Part shown: positions 20,071 through 29,149 of the stretch, in pieces
How the letters are laid out: every line of letters starts with the position of its first letter
How positions within the stretch are numbered: the first letter of the stretch is position 1
Assembly: GCF_019931195.1 (NCBI RefSeq)
Contig: NZ_JAIOUO010000003.1
Location: 310,001-374,000, forward strand
Source of the DNA: Marinobacter sp. F4216
GTDB taxonomy: Bacteria; Pseudomonadota; Gammaproteobacteria; Pseudomonadales; Oleiphilaceae
Reading direction: 5' to 3'
Length of the DNA: 64,000 bases
The notes under the pieces: model-generated
Database searches by the model: none
What the model saw: the letters and a program-made list of their open reading frames with translations, nothing else
Told to the model about the DNA's origin: nothing
Made by a program: the position numbers and the translations under genes

Positions 20071-20526
20071 ATGGGAAAGGCAGAGTCCATTAAAACCAGT
20101 CACGCCAATCGAGTAACCATGAAACCAGTTGCCATTAAAAGTAATCTTCGGAACCAACAGCGGGTCGACGTCAAGTTCGACATTGCCGTAGAAACCGAAA
20201 GTGGCGACAAACTGACATGCACGACAATTAACCTATCACGCTCGGGCGTGATGATCTCCTGCAACCGGGGGGACATCAAAAAGCTGATCCCCACCCAACA
20301 ATCCCCGGCCCCGGGCCACTGGATAGCGGTCAAGACTGCCTTCTCGGTTCCCGTTTTGGCGCACCAACCCGTCAGCGTGGTGGCCGACTGCAATATCGTG
20401 CATATGCGCCGCGTTGCTCGAGATGAATTTCATCTCGGCATTAACTTCTCCGAATTTGAAGGCAACGGATTCGATTACGTGGACCGTTACGTAGCCGAGC
20501 TACTGGCCGACTCCAAGACCATCTGA
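20071..20526 (+). CDS. PilZ-domain protein, predicted c-di-GMP receptor
   Basis: A single-domain PilZ protein of about 151 residues. Both c-di-GMP contact motifs are present: RxxxR (RNQQR, following KSNL) and the D/NxSxxG motif as NLSRSG. The C-terminal strand FHLGINFSEF is typical of the fold. No second domain is attached, so it probably acts by contacting a partner. Three in-frame ATG codons (20062, 20071, 20119) are possible; the one at 20071 has a weak GGATGGGA upstream and is chosen tentatively. It stands alone between rimO (divergent) and cysD. The process it controls (motility, adhesion, secretion) cannot be read from context. Confidence 0.85.
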   Translation: MGKAESIKTSHANRVTMKPVAIKSNLRNQQRVDVKFDIAVETESGDKLTCTTINLSRSGVMISCNRGDIKKLIPTQQSPAPGHWIAVKTAFSVPVLAHQPVSVVADCNIVHMRRVARDEFHLGINFSEFEGNGFDYVDRYVAELLADSKTI

Positions 20527-20673
20527 TAACCCGCCCAACCTCCTAATCTGCTCTACGCAGCTATATTTTTATAACCCAAACATCTACTTGGGCACCTTAT
20601 TATTCCTCGCACCCCTCTGATATACTCGGGCTCTCAAACATCTGGCAGGCCTGTGAAACAACAGCGGAACACC

Positions 20674-21582
20674 ATGACCACATACAATCTGACCCATCTG
20701 AAGCAGCTGGAAGCAGAAAGCATCCATATCATCCGGGAAGTCGCAGCGGAATTTGACAATCCGGTCATGCTGTACTCCATCGGAAAGGACTCTGCGGTCA
20801 TGCTGCACCTGGCCCGCAAGGCTTTCCACCCCGGCAAATTGCCGTTTCCTCTCATGCACATCGACACCACCTGGAAATTCCGTGAGATGATCGAATTCCG
20901 GGACCGCAAGACCAAGGAATATGGTCTGGACCTGATCGTGCACACCAACCAGGAAGGTGTTGAGCAGGGCGTCGGGCCCTTTACTCACGGCAGTGCCAAG
21001 CATACGGACGTCATGAAAACCCAGGCGCTCAAGCAAGCTCTGGACAAGTACAAGTTTGACGCCGCCTTCGGTGGCGCCCGCCGCGATGAAGAAAAATCCC
21101 GGGCCAAGGAGCGGGTTTACTCCTTCCGGGACGAACATCATCGGTGGGACCCGAAAAACCAGCGTCCGGAACTCTGGAACATCTACAACGGCAAGATCAA
21201 CAAAGGTGAGAGCATCCGGGTCTTTCCGCTGTCCAACTGGACCGAACTGGATATCTGGCAGTACATCTACCTGGAGAACATCGAGATCGTTCCTCTCTAC
21301 TACGCCGCCAAGCGTCCGGTGGTTGAGCGCGACGGCACACTGATCATGGTGGATGACGATCGCATGCCTCTTAAAGAGGGTGAAACCCCGATGATGAAAT
21401 CGGTTCGCTTCCGTACCCTGGGCTGCTACCCCCTCACCGGTGCCATTGAATCCGAAGCCGACACGCTGACGGACATTATTCAGGAAATGCTGCTGGCCAA
21501 GAGCTCTGAGCGTCAGGGCCGGGTCATTGACCACGATTCTGCCGGGTCCATGGAACAGAAAAAGCGGGAAGGGTACTTCTAA
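20674..21582 (+). CDS. cysD: Sulfate adenylyltransferase subunit 2 (CysD)
   Basis: The catalytic PP-loop ATP sulfurylase subunit that forms adenosine 5'-phosphosulfate from ATP and sulfate. The ATG at 20674 gives 302 residues, matching E. coli CysD; the frame also contains a GTG at 20653. The PP-loop is seen in [18 protein letters not shown]. The fully conserved [16 protein letters not shown] segment and the C-terminal [12 protein letters not shown] are present. It is translationally linked to cysN, whose ATG begins one base after the cysD stop. A TATACT -10-like hexamer lies at 20621-20626. Confidence 0.97.
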   Translation: MTTYNLTHLKQLEAESIHIIREVAAEFDNPVMLYSIGKDSAVMLHLARKAFHPGKLPFPLMHIDTTWKFREMIEFRDRKTKEYGLDLIVHTNQEGVEQGVGPFTHGSAKHTDVMKTQALKQALDKYKFDAAFGGARRDEEKSRAKERVYSFRDEHHRWDPKNQRPELWNIYNGKINKGESIRVFPLSNWTELDIWQYIYLENIEIVPLYYAAKRPVVERDGTLIMVDDDRMPLKEGETPMMKSVRFRTLGCYPLTGAIESEADTLTDIIQEMLLAKSSERQGRVIDHDSAGSMEQKKREGYF

Positions 21583-21583
21583 G

Positions 21584-23242
21584 ATGTCACACCAGTCTGA
21601 TCTGATTGCCGAAGATATTCAGGCCTACCTGAGTCAACACGAGAACAAGCAACTGCTGCGTCTGCTTACCTGCGGCAGCGTGGACGATGGCAAGAGCACC
21701 CTGATTGGCCGCCTTCTCCATGACACCAAGATGATCTACGAAGATCACATGGCCAGCCTGAAGACCGATAGCGCCAAGATGGGGACCACCGGCGAGAAGC
21801 TCGATCTGGCCCTGCTGGTAGACGGCCTGCAGGCGGAACGTGAACAAGGCATTACCATCGACGTAGCCTACCGCTTTTTCTCCACCGACAAGCGCAAGTT
21901 CATCATTGCCGATACACCGGGGCACGAGCAGTACACTCGCAACATGGCCACCGGCGCATCCACGGCCCAGCTGGCCATTCTGATGATCGATGCGCGCCAC
22001 GGCGTCCTGACCCAGACCCGCCGCCACTCTTACATCGCCTCACTGCTCGGCATCCGCCACATCGTCGTTGCCGTCAACAAGATGGATCTGGTGGACTTCA
22101 GCGAGCAGCGGTTCAATGAAATCAAAGACGACTACCTCGCTTTTGCGGCCAAACTCGGCCTGAAAGACATCCGGTTTGTCCCCATGTCTGCGCTGGAAGG
22201 CGACAACGTTGTAAACCGCAGCGAGAACACGCCCTGGTTTACCGGCCAGCCCTTGATGGAAATCCTGGAAACCGTCGAGGTTTCCCGGGATAAGAACATG
22301 GAGCACTTCCGGCTTCCGGTCCAGTACGTCAACCGGCCCAACCTGAACTTCCGGGGTTTCTGCGGCACGATCGCCTCCGGAGTTATCCGCCCGGGCGATG
22401 AGGTCATGGCCCTACCCTCCCGACGCACCAGCAAAGTGAAGGACATCGTCACTTTCGATGGCAATCTCGAGGAGGCCTACATTGACCAGGCGGTTACCCT
22501 GACCCTGGAAGACGAGATCGATGTCAGCCGTGGCGACATGCTGGTCAAGGTTGGCGACGAGCCTGAGGTGGACAACCACTTTAACGCCAACATCGTCTGG
22601 ATGACCGACGCCCCACTGGAAACCGGCCGCCTGTACAACATCAAGCTCGGCCCCAACTTCACCTCCGGCACCATCAAGAAAATCCACCATCAGACCGATG
22701 TGAATACGCTGGAGCAGAATGCCAATCCATCACAATTGGCACTCAACGAAATTGGCCTGTGCGAGCTGACACTGAATCAGCCCGTAGCATATGACAACTA
22801 TCCGGGCAGCCATGCGACGGGCAGCTTCATCGTCATTGACCGGCTCACCAACATCACCGTGGGTGCCGGCATGATTGCCGGACAGGCGGACAAGGCCAGC
22901 TCTTTCGAGCCCGTCAGCACCGAGGAACGCGAACGCCGGTTGGCACAGAAGCCCGCCATCGTAGGTTGCGGAGGCAAGCAGGCCACATCCCTGGCGCTGG
23001 CGGTCGAACGCGCCCTGTTCGACCATGGCAAGACGTCCGTCGTTCTCACTGAAGACAACACCGGTGATGCTGACGACCGCCGTCGTGCTGCTCAGCTGCT
23101 ATCCGCGCACGGGCTGATTGCCGTTGCGGTCAACCTCGGTTCCGATGTAGCCTCTGCATCCGTTTCCGCAGACAGCGAACAGGAAATTCCTGCCGCCGTC
23201 AGCCAACTGGTTCAGGATCTGATCCGGAGCAAGCGCATCTGA
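21584..23242 (+). CDS. cysN: Sulfate adenylyltransferase subunit 1 (CysN) with degenerate APS-kinase-like C-terminus
   Basis: The GTPase subunit that drives APS synthesis with CysD. 552 residues from the ATG at 21584. The N-terminal EF-Tu-like GTPase shows the P-loop [16 protein letters not shown] and NKMDLVD, followed by two beta-barrel domains to about residue 445. E. coli CysN stops near residue 475, and fused CysNC proteins reach about 630. Here the last ~100 residues resemble APS kinase in spacing ([38 protein letters not shown]), but the P-loop is replaced by GCGGKQAT at 461-468 and the domain is truncated. It is probably catalytically dead as a kinase. A standalone cysC is not in the window. 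Confidence 0.95.
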   Translation: MSHQSDLIAEDIQAYLSQHENKQLLRLLTCGSVDDGKSTLIGRLLHDTKMIYEDHMASLKTDSAKMGTTGEKLDLALLVDGLQAEREQGITIDVAYRFFSTDKRKFIIADTPGHEQYTRNMATGASTAQLAILMIDARHGVLTQTRRHSYIASLLGIRHIVVAVNKMDLVDFSEQRFNEIKDDYLAFAAKLGLKDIRFVPMSALEGDNVVNRSENTPWFTGQPLMEILETVEVSRDKNMEHFRLPVQYVNRPNLNFRGFCGTIASGVIRPGDEVMALPSRRTSKVKDIVTFDGNLEEAYIDQAVTLTLEDEIDVSRGDMLVKVGDEPEVDNHFNANIVWMTDAPLETGRLYNIKLGPNFTSGTIKKIHHQTDVNTLEQNANPSQLALNEIGLCELTLNQPVAYDNYPGSHATGSFIVIDRLTNITVGAGMIAGQADKASSFEPVSTEERERRLAQKPAIVGCGGKQATSLALAVERALFDHGKTSVVLTEDNTGDADDRRRAAQLLSAHGLIAVAVNLGSDVASASVSADSEQEIPAAVSQLVQDLIRSKRI

Positions 23243-23256
23243 CCCTCGGGTAATCC

Positions 23257-23293
23257 AAAGCCCCGCAGGCCAGACGCCTCCGGGGCTTTTTTA
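23257..23293 (+). terminator. Intrinsic terminator after cysDN
   Basis: A 9-bp stem (23257-23265 with 23281-23289) with extra pairing inside the loop is followed by a run of T residues (23287-23292). It ends the cysDN transcript 15 nt after the cysN stop. Confidence 0.88.
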
Positions 23294-23320
23294 TTGCACC
23301 CCTTGTAAGAGAGTCCGAGC

Positions 23321-24337
23321 ATGGCCATCAAACACCTCCGCACCGCATTCGCCAGCCAGTATCAGCCAGGCCAGCCCGCCCGCCTGAACGCCGGGGACGC
23401 TCTGACTGAGCCAGGTGGCGATTACGAATCTCTTCACAAGCAAATGAAGCGGCTTTTCAACAGCAAGCCAGGCAAAAAGTACGGCCGTTTCACCGATGAT
23501 ATCGGCGAAAGTCCGTTCGGCGCCTGGCTGAAAGACTATCTTCAGGACAAGCAGAGCTTCGATTCACTGACGGACCGCCTGTTCGGCCAGTGGCAGGAGC
23601 TGCTGACCGGCTGCCAGGAAGAGTTTCAGGGGCACCTGATGATTGTCCACGAGGCCCTGGCCGATGCCGAGGTGGTTTATCTGCTGATCATGGAAACCGA
23701 CAGTGCGCTGCGCTTCGATGGCAGCCAGACTCTCGACGCCACCGATGTCCTGAGCCTCTCGCGCCTGAATCTTGCAATGCGCATAGAGCTGGACGACTGG
23801 CTTGGCGACAACAGCGGCGACAACTACCTGACGCTACTCCACGGCCGGGGCACAGGCGAACCAGGCGAACTGTTTATCCGCCTTGCGGGATTCACCAATC
23901 AGGTGGACGTGGAAAAGGAAACCCTGACATTCCTGGATGCTGTGGAAGCGTTCGCGAAGACCTCGGAGCCGGAAAAAGCCGGAGAGGTCCGCACCAAGGC
24001 CTATGAATTCTGCAAGGAGCAGCATGCCCTGGGTGAGCCGGTAGAAATCGGCGCCCTGTCCGAATACCTGGACGAAAGTGCCCCTCAGCGCTTCCAGGAG
24101 TTTGCCGGCAAGAATACCGAACTGCCGGAAAGCGGCGTGATTCACCCGGATCACCGCAAGGTCAAAAAGCTGGTGCGCATCGCTGGCTCCGGCGGTGGTA
24201 TGAGTGTGTCGTTTTCCTCGGATCTGGTGAACCAGGCGGTGTATTACGACAAGGACAAGGACGCGTTGACCATAACCCGACTGCCCAAGGCGCTGCGGGA
24301 ACAGCTTCAGCGCTATCTGGAAGCTCGCGAGGAGTAA
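23321..24337 (+). CDS. ndpA: Nucleoid-associated protein YejK/NdpA
   Basis: A 338-residue member of the NdpA (YejK) family, nucleoid-associated proteins of unknown detailed function in gammaproteobacteria. The family N-terminus (IKHLRTAFASQYQPGQPARLNA here) and the central GKKYGRFTDDIGESPFGAWL are readable. It has its own ATG with a GAGAG-type ribosome site and starts 28 nt after the cysN terminator. Nearby genes are not functionally linked. A phage-inhibitor/RNA polymerase-binding role has been proposed for homologues; nothing in this copy tests that. Confidence 0.87.
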   Translation: MAIKHLRTAFASQYQPGQPARLNAGDALTEPGGDYESLHKQMKRLFNSKPGKKYGRFTDDIGESPFGAWLKDYLQDKQSFDSLTDRLFGQWQELLTGCQEEFQGHLMIVHEALADAEVVYLLIMETDSALRFDGSQTLDATDVLSLSRLNLAMRIELDDWLGDNSGDNYLTLLHGRGTGEPGELFIRLAGFTNQVDVEKETLTFLDAVEAFAKTSEPEKAGEVRTKAYEFCKEQHALGEPVEIGALSEYLDESAPQRFQEFAGKNTELPESGVIHPDHRKVKKLVRIAGSGGGMSVSFSSDLVNQAVYYDKDKDALTITRLPKALREQLQRYLEAREE

Positions 24338-24392
24338 ACTCGTCGGTTGTTGCTTGGTAGCCGGCCGGTAAGGGGCTGCGCCGGGCTGCAAA

Positions 24393-24451
24393 GCCTTTCC
24401 TTCTGGAAAAACAACTCGCTTCGCTCGAACATTTTTTCCGACAGAAAAGGC
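24393..24451. repeat. Long imperfect palindrome between ndpA and trmH
   Basis: A 59-nt imperfect inverted repeat. The left arm starts GCCTTTCC at 24393 and the right arm ends AAAAGGC at 24451. The apex is a GC-rich centre (ACTCGCTTCGCTCG, 24413-24428) and A-runs and T-runs face each other in the arms. It sits between convergent genes, so it could terminate both transcripts. Its form also resembles dispersed palindromic intergenic repeats; no second copy was noticed in the window. Confidence 0.55.
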
Positions 24452-24491
24452 ATCACATCCCAGCGCGAATTTGGACAAGCAGGTATGGCTT

Positions 24492-25232
24492 TTAATCTAA
24501 ATTTTCTTCGATGGCAGCAGGCTCGTCGTCCCACCTTGGACGGTTAGCCCTCAGTTTTCTGACTTCCTGCATCCAACCGACGCCGTCGATCAAATCGCCG
24601 GTTTCCGGATCAATCGGCGGATACGGCAGGTTACGGTCATCGCAGTAACGCTTCACCGTCGGCTGGCACCAGCAAAACAGAAGACGCTGATACTCGTCGT
24701 CCGGCAGCCGCCGGGCATCAAAGAGCCCGGCGGCCTTCCTCTGACGCTGGGCTTCGGCGAGGATGATCGAGCAGGCCGAGGACACATTGAGCGATTCCAC
24801 CATCCCCATCATCGGGATCACGATATGCTCGTCCGCCTGATCGGCCGCACCCGCGCTGACACCATCCACTTCATTGCCCATGATCACCGTGCAGGGTACG
24901 GTAAAATTCACCTCTCGGTAGTCCACGGCCCGGTCCGACAACTGTGCCGCGTAGAGTTTGTGGCCCTGCCCCTTGAGGTAACCAATGGCATCGTCCATGG
25001 TCCGATGGGTATGGGTCGTCACCCAGTTGTAACTGCCCCCCGCCGTTTTGCGGAAAGCACGGAATCCTTCCCTTGGCCAGACCACATGCATGTTAGCCAG
25101 CCCGAACGCATCACAGGACCGGATGATCGCAGACAGGTTCCGCGGCTTGTGAACCTGATCGGTTAACACACTGATATCAGGCTGGCGTGTATCAAGGATT
25201 TGCTTGATGCGGGCGAGGCGTTCAGGGGTCAT
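24492..25232 (-). CDS. trmH: tRNA (guanosine-18-2'-O-)-methyltransferase TrmH
   Basis: A SpoU-class (SPOUT knot) methyltransferase that 2'-O-methylates G18 in the D-loop. 246 residues. It matches E. coli TrmH along its length: QVHKPRNLSAIIRSCDAFG, the MGNEVDGVS motif 2 region, and IPMMGMVESLNVSSACSIIL as motif 3. The C-terminal tail is rich in Arg and Trp, as expected for tRNA binding. It is monocistronic, convergent with ndpA and divergent from miaB. Confidence 0.95.
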   Translation of the reverse strand: MTPERLARIKQILDTRQPDISVLTDQVHKPRNLSAIIRSCDAFGLANMHVVWPREGFRAFRKTAGGSYNWVTTHTHRTMDDAIGYLKGQGHKLYAAQLSDRAVDYREVNFTVPCTVIMGNEVDGVSAGAADQADEHIVIPMMGMVESLNVSSACSIILAEAQRQRKAAGLFDARRLPDDEYQRLLFCWCQPTVKRYCDDRNLPYPPIDPETGDLIDGVGWMQEVRKLRANRPRWDDEPAAIEENLD

Positions 25233-25326
25233 GGTCTTCGGTGTCAGTACTTGAAAAGTCGCGCATCATACCACATTGAACTAGCAACAAGCCGAGACAA
25301 CGGTGGTTGAAGAATAGGCAGACCGC

Positions 25327-25332
25327 TATAAT
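25327..25332 (+). promoter_or_regulatory. Candidate -10 element for miaB
   Basis: A perfect TATAAT lies 89 nt before the miaB ATG. A -35 at 16-17 bp is weak (GGTTGA or TGGTTG around 25304-25310). It is the best visible promoter for miaB-ybeZ-ybeY-corC-lnt and implies a leader of about 80 nt. Confidence 0.5.
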
Positions 25333-25420
25333 ACGCCGTCCCTTTTTTGACCGCGCCTTCTGTAGCACTCAGTCGACACGACTCGTCCGGCGCAACATCC
25401 ACCAGAATACGTTGAGACTC

Positions 25421-26767
25421 ATGGCCAAGAAGCTGTACATCAAAACCCATGGCTGCCAGATGAACGAATACGATTCATCCCGCATGGCAGACCTGCTGCG
25501 CTCCGGCGAAGCGGTCGAAATGACCGACACCCCCGAGGACGCGGACATCCTGCTGCTGAACACCTGCTCTATCCGGGAAAAAGCCCAGGAAAAAGTGTTT
25601 CACCAGCTTGGCCGCTGGAAGTCGCTGAAAAACAGCAAGCCGGAACTGATCATTGGCGTGGGCGGGTGCGTGGCCAGCCAGGAAGGCGAGGCAATTATCG
25701 AGCGAGCCCCCTACGTCGACATGGTATTCGGCCCACAGACCCTGCATCGCCTGCCGGACATGATTACTGAGGTTCGCAGCAAGGGTAACGGCGTTGGCGT
25801 GGTGGATGTCAGCTTCCCGGAAATCGAGAAGTTCGACAAACTGCCCGAACCGGGTGCGGACGGCCCCTCGGCATTCGTGTCCATCATGGAAGGCTGCAGC
25901 AAGTACTGCACCTTCTGTGTGGTCCCTTACACCCGTGGTGAGGAAGTCAGCCGACCGGTGGACGACGTCATTGCCGAAGTCGCCCACCTGGCCACCCAGG
26001 GTGTTCGTGAGGTGAATCTGCTGGGCCAGAATGTCAACGCCTATCGTGGCGAAACCCACGACGGCGACGTCATGGACCTGGCGGAACTGATCACCCTGAT
26101 CGCCACCATCGATGGCATCGACCGGATTCGGTACACCACGTCTCATCCGGTGGAATTTACCGATGCGATGATCGACGTCTACGAACAGGTTCCGGAACTG
26201 GTCAGCCACCTGCATCTGCCGGTCCAGAGTGGATCCGACCGAATCCTGGCCGCCATGAAACGCGGTCATACCGCACTGGAATACAAGTCCAAGCTGCGCC
26301 GCCTGCGGAAGATCCGCCCGGACATCAGTTTCTCGTCCGACTTCATCATCGGATTTCCCGGCGAAACCGACAAAGACTTTGAAGACACCATGAAGCTGAT
26401 CAACGACATCGGTTTTGACGTGTCCTTCAGCTTTATTTACAGCGCCCGACCGGGCACTCCGGCATCTGACCTGCCGGACGACACCCCGATGGACGTCAAG
26501 AAGCAGCGCCTGAGCATTCTTCAGCAGCGAATTAACCAGCAGGCCATGGATATCAGCCGTAAGATGGTGGGCTCCACCCAGCGGATTCTGGTCACCGGCC
26601 TGTCCAAGAAAGACCCGGGCGAGTTCGCCGGACGCACCGAGAACAACCGGATCGTCAACTTCCGCCACGACAACCCGGATGTGGTCGGTCACTTCATTGA
26701 TGTGGAGATTGTCGACGCATTCCCCAATTCCCTGCGGGGCGTACCGGTGGACGATCAGCTGCACTGA
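25421..26767 (+). CDS. miaB: tRNA-2-methylthio-N6-dimethylallyladenosine synthase MiaB
   Basis: A radical-SAM methylthiotransferase acting on i6A37 of tRNAs, downstream of MiaA (also in this window at 57280). The ATG at 25421 gives 448 residues beginning [19 protein letters not shown]; the longer frame from 25307 contains promoter sequence. The first cluster cysteines are in THGCQMN, NTCSIRE and GGCVASQ. The radical-SAM motif is [16 protein letters not shown], and a TRAM domain lies at about residues 380-445. Followed after 89 nt by ybeZ, a conserved neighbourhood. Confidence 0.97.
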   Translation: MAKKLYIKTHGCQMNEYDSSRMADLLRSGEAVEMTDTPEDADILLLNTCSIREKAQEKVFHQLGRWKSLKNSKPELIIGVGGCVASQEGEAIIERAPYVDMVFGPQTLHRLPDMITEVRSKGNGVGVVDVSFPEIEKFDKLPEPGADGPSAFVSIMEGCSKYCTFCVVPYTRGEEVSRPVDDVIAEVAHLATQGVREVNLLGQNVNAYRGETHDGDVMDLAELITLIATIDGIDRIRYTTSHPVEFTDAMIDVYEQVPELVSHLHLPVQSGSDRILAAMKRGHTALEYKSKLRRLRKIRPDISFSSDFIIGFPGETDKDFEDTMKLINDIGFDVSFSFIYSARPGTPASDLPDDTPMDVKKQRLSILQQRINQQAMDISRKMVGSTQRILVTGLSKKDPGEFAGRTENNRIVNFRHDNPDVVGHFIDVEIVDAFPNSLRGVPVDDQLH

Positions 26768-26821
26768 TTAAGTCGACAGACTTTCCAGAACCGGTCCATT
26801 ATTAAGTAAATCCTTCAACAC

Positions 26822-26839
26822 GCCCGGCACTTGCCGGGC
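26822..26839 (+). other. Perfect short hairpin ahead of ybeZ
   Basis: An 8-bp perfect inverted repeat (26822-26829 with 26832-26839) with a 2-nt spacer lies 17 nt before the TTG start of ybeZ. It has no T-run. It may influence ribosome access or mark an mRNA processing point between miaB and ybeZ. Confidence 0.4.
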
Positions 26840-26856
26840 AGCACGACGGAGCATTC

Positions 26857-27837
26857 TTGAGCACCCACGACTCCAGACAGTTCGACCTGCATCCGGCAGA
26901 TCAACGCAGACTCGCCACTTTGTGCGGCCAGTTCGATGAAAACCTCAAACACATCGAGCGCCGACTGCACGTCAAGGTTGGCCGACGGGGGCACCATTTC
27001 CGAATCGAGGGCGAAACCGAGCATGTTGCCGCCGCCATTGAAGTAATTCGACACCTCTACCGTGAAACCGAAGCCACGGACGACCTGCAACCAGACACCG
27101 TCCACTTGTTCATCCGGGAAACCGGATTGGAGCGCCTGCCCGAAGATGTGCCCTACGATGGCGCTGTGACAGTCATTAAAACCCCGAAACTCCAGGCCAA
27201 GCCCCGTGGCGCGAACCAGCAGAAGTACGTGCACAACATTCGCACCCACGACATCAACTTCGGCATTGGCCCGGCGGGAACTGGCAAAACCTGGCTGGCC
27301 GTGGCCTGCGCGGTCGAGGCCCTGAAGGACGAACAGGTCAAGCGAATCCTGCTGGTGCGCCCGGCAGTTGAGGCTGGCGAAAAGCTCGGCTTCCTGCCTG
27401 GCGACCTGGCCCAGAAGGTCGATCCCTACCTTCGCCCCCTGTACGACGCCCTCTATGAGATGCTGGGGTTTGACCAGGTGACGCGGCTGATCGAAAAGAG
27501 CGTCATCGAAATCGCCCCGCTGGCGTTCATGCGCGGCCGAACCCTCAACAATGCCTTCATCATCCTGGATGAAAGCCAGAACACTACCCGGGAGCAGATG
27601 AAAATGTTCCTGACCCGCATCGGCTTTGGCTCCACCGCCGTGATCACCGGCGATACCACTCAGGTAGACCTGCCCCGCGGGCAAAATTCCGGCCTGATCC
27701 ACGCCGCCGGCGTGTTGAGCAAAGTCTCGGGCATTGGCTTCACGCGCTTCGGCGCCAAGGATGTTGTCCGGCACCCTCTCGTGCAGCGGATTGTCGAGGC
27801 CTACGATGCCTTCGATGACGGAGGCAGCAGCCAGTGA
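26857..27837 (+). CDS. ybeZ: PhoH-like ATPase YbeZ
   Basis: A PhoH-family P-loop ATPase/helicase-like protein, 326 residues, that partners YbeY in ribosome and RNA quality control. The start is TTG, preceded by GGAG 6 nt upstream. The N-terminal KH-like region is followed by Walker [12 protein letters not shown] and Walker [11 protein letters not shown]. The gene overlaps ybeY by 4 nt (GTGA), so the two are translationally coupled. It is called PhoH-like because true phosphate-starvation regulation is not implied by the family. Confidence 0.95.
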   Translation: MSTHDSRQFDLHPADQRRLATLCGQFDENLKHIERRLHVKVGRRGHHFRIEGETEHVAAAIEVIRHLYRETEATDDLQPDTVHLFIRETGLERLPEDVPYDGAVTVIKTPKLQAKPRGANQQKYVHNIRTHDINFGIGPAGTGKTWLAVACAVEALKDEQVKRILLVRPAVEAGEKLGFLPGDLAQKVDPYLRPLYDALYEMLGFDQVTRLIEKSVIEIAPLAFMRGRTLNNAFIILDESQNTTREQMKMFLTRIGFGSTAVITGDTTQVDLPRGQNSGLIHAAGVLSKVSGIGFTRFGAKDVVRHPLVQRIVEAYDAFDDGGSSQ

Positions 27838-28307
27838 GCAAGCTGACGGTGGACTTGCAGGATGCTTACGAGCAGCCCGGCATTCCGGAACCAGCCCACC
27901 TTGAAAGCTGGGCCAATCTTGCCTGGCAAGGCGACGAGCCATCCGAGGTCACCATCCGCATTGTTGGCGAACCGGAAAGCCAGGCACTGAATCTGGAATA
28001 TCGGGGTAAGGATAACCCAACCAACGTCCTGTCCTTTCCATTTGAGGCACCAGCGGGTATAACCATTCCATTGGCGGGCGATCTCATTATTTGTGCGCCA
28101 GTTGTTGAAAAAGAAGCCAGGGAACAACATAAAGAATTAATGGCCCACTGGGCCCACATGGTCGTACACGGTATGCTGCACTTACAGGGCTACGATCATG
28201 TGATCGACGAGGATGCCGAGGTCATGGAAGCCCTCGAGGTCCAGCTGCTCGGCCAGCTCGGATTTGGTAACCCCTACGAAGCAGAGGAATTGGAAAAAGA
28301 CTCATGA
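27834..28307 (+). CDS. ybeY: Endoribonuclease YbeY
   Basis: A zinc-dependent single-strand endoribonuclease needed for 16S rRNA 3' maturation and 70S quality control, 157 residues. The metal-binding motif HxxxHxxxxxH is readable in [13 protein letters not shown]. It starts with GTG inside the ybeZ stop and ends with a 4-nt ATGA overlap into corC, so ybeZ-ybeY-corC form a coupled block as in E. coli. Confidence 0.96.
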   Translation: MSKLTVDLQDAYEQPGIPEPAHLESWANLAWQGDEPSEVTIRIVGEPESQALNLEYRGKDNPTNVLSFPFEAPAGITIPLAGDLIICAPVVEKEAREQHKELMAHWAHMVVHGMLHLQGYDHVIDEDAEVMEALEVQLLGQLGFGNPYEAEELEKDS

Positions 28308-29149
28308 GCGACGACCAGTCGAGTCGCAGCCAGGGCAACAAGTCCTGGCTGGAACGTATATCACAGGCCTTCTCCAGCGGGCCTGAGTCCATCGAGGACG
28401 TGCTGGAAATCCTCCGGGACGCAGAGTCCCAGAGCATCATCGATACCGATGCCATGAGCATCATCGAAGGTGCGATGCAGGTGATCGACATGCGCGTGGA
28501 AGAAATCATGATCCCGCGTTCCCAGATGGTCACCGTCAAGGCCTCCCAGGAGCCCAAGGAATTCCTCGGCGAAATCATCAACTCCGCTCACAGCCGCTTT
28601 CCCGTCATTGGTGACAATCAGGACGACGTCGTCGGGGTACTGCTGGCCAAAGACCTGCTGCCCCTGGCGCTGAACGACGACCTGAACTGGTCCAGCATCC
28701 GGGAAATTCTCCGCCCACCGACCTTTGTTCCTGAGAGCAAGCGCCTTAACCAGTTGCTCAAGGAGTTCAAGGAAAATCGCAATCACATGGCCATTGTGGT
28801 GGATGAATACGGCGGCACAGCCGGCCTGATCACCATTGAAGACGTGCTGGAGCAAATCGTCGGCGAAATCGAAGACGAGCACGATTTCGATGAAGAAACC
28901 CACATCAAGGGTCGCGGAGACGGAGTCTACACCGTCAAAGCCGTAACTCCCGTTGAAGACTTCAACGAGTTCTTCGAGACCGAACTGGATGAAGAAGAGT
29001 TCGACACCATTGGCGGCCTGGTTCTCAAGGAGTTCGGTCACCTGCCCAGACGAGGCGAAACGGTTGAATTCGGTGGCTTGCGCTTTACCATAGCCAACGC
29101 CGATAACCGCGTCATCCGACTGTTGCAGGTAAACCGAGTTGAGCCATAA
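28304..29149 (+). CDS. corC: CorC/YbeX CBS-pair and transporter-associated domain protein
   Basis: A 281-residue cytosolic protein with a CBS pair (about residues 65-190) and a C-terminal CorC_HlyC transporter-associated domain (about 205-280). Historically linked to Mg2+/Co2+ efflux; more recent E. coli work ties YbeX to ribosome homeostasis, which suits its position with ybeYZ. It lacks the DUF21 membrane domain of HlyC/CorC family transporters. It overlaps ybeY by 4 nt and lnt by 11 nt. Confidence 0.94.
   Translation: MSDDQSSRSQGNKSWLERISQAFSSGPESIEDVLEILRDAESQSIIDTDAMSIIEGAMQVIDMRVEEIMIPRSQMVTVKASQEPKEFLGEIINSAHSRFPVIGDNQDDVVGVLLAKDLLPLALNDDLNWSSIREILRPPTFVPESKRLNQLLKEFKENRNHMAIVVDEYGGTAGLITIEDVLEQIVGEIEDEHDFDEETHIKGRGDGVYTVKAVTPVEDFNEFFETELDEEEFDTIGGLVLKEFGHLPRRGETVEFGGLRFTIANADNRVIRLLQVNRVEP

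Noticed and set aside
25475-26764. A 429-codon open frame on the minus strand
   Set aside because: It is a shadow of miaB on the opposite strand; composition is Val/Gly/His-rich, typical of antisense frames.
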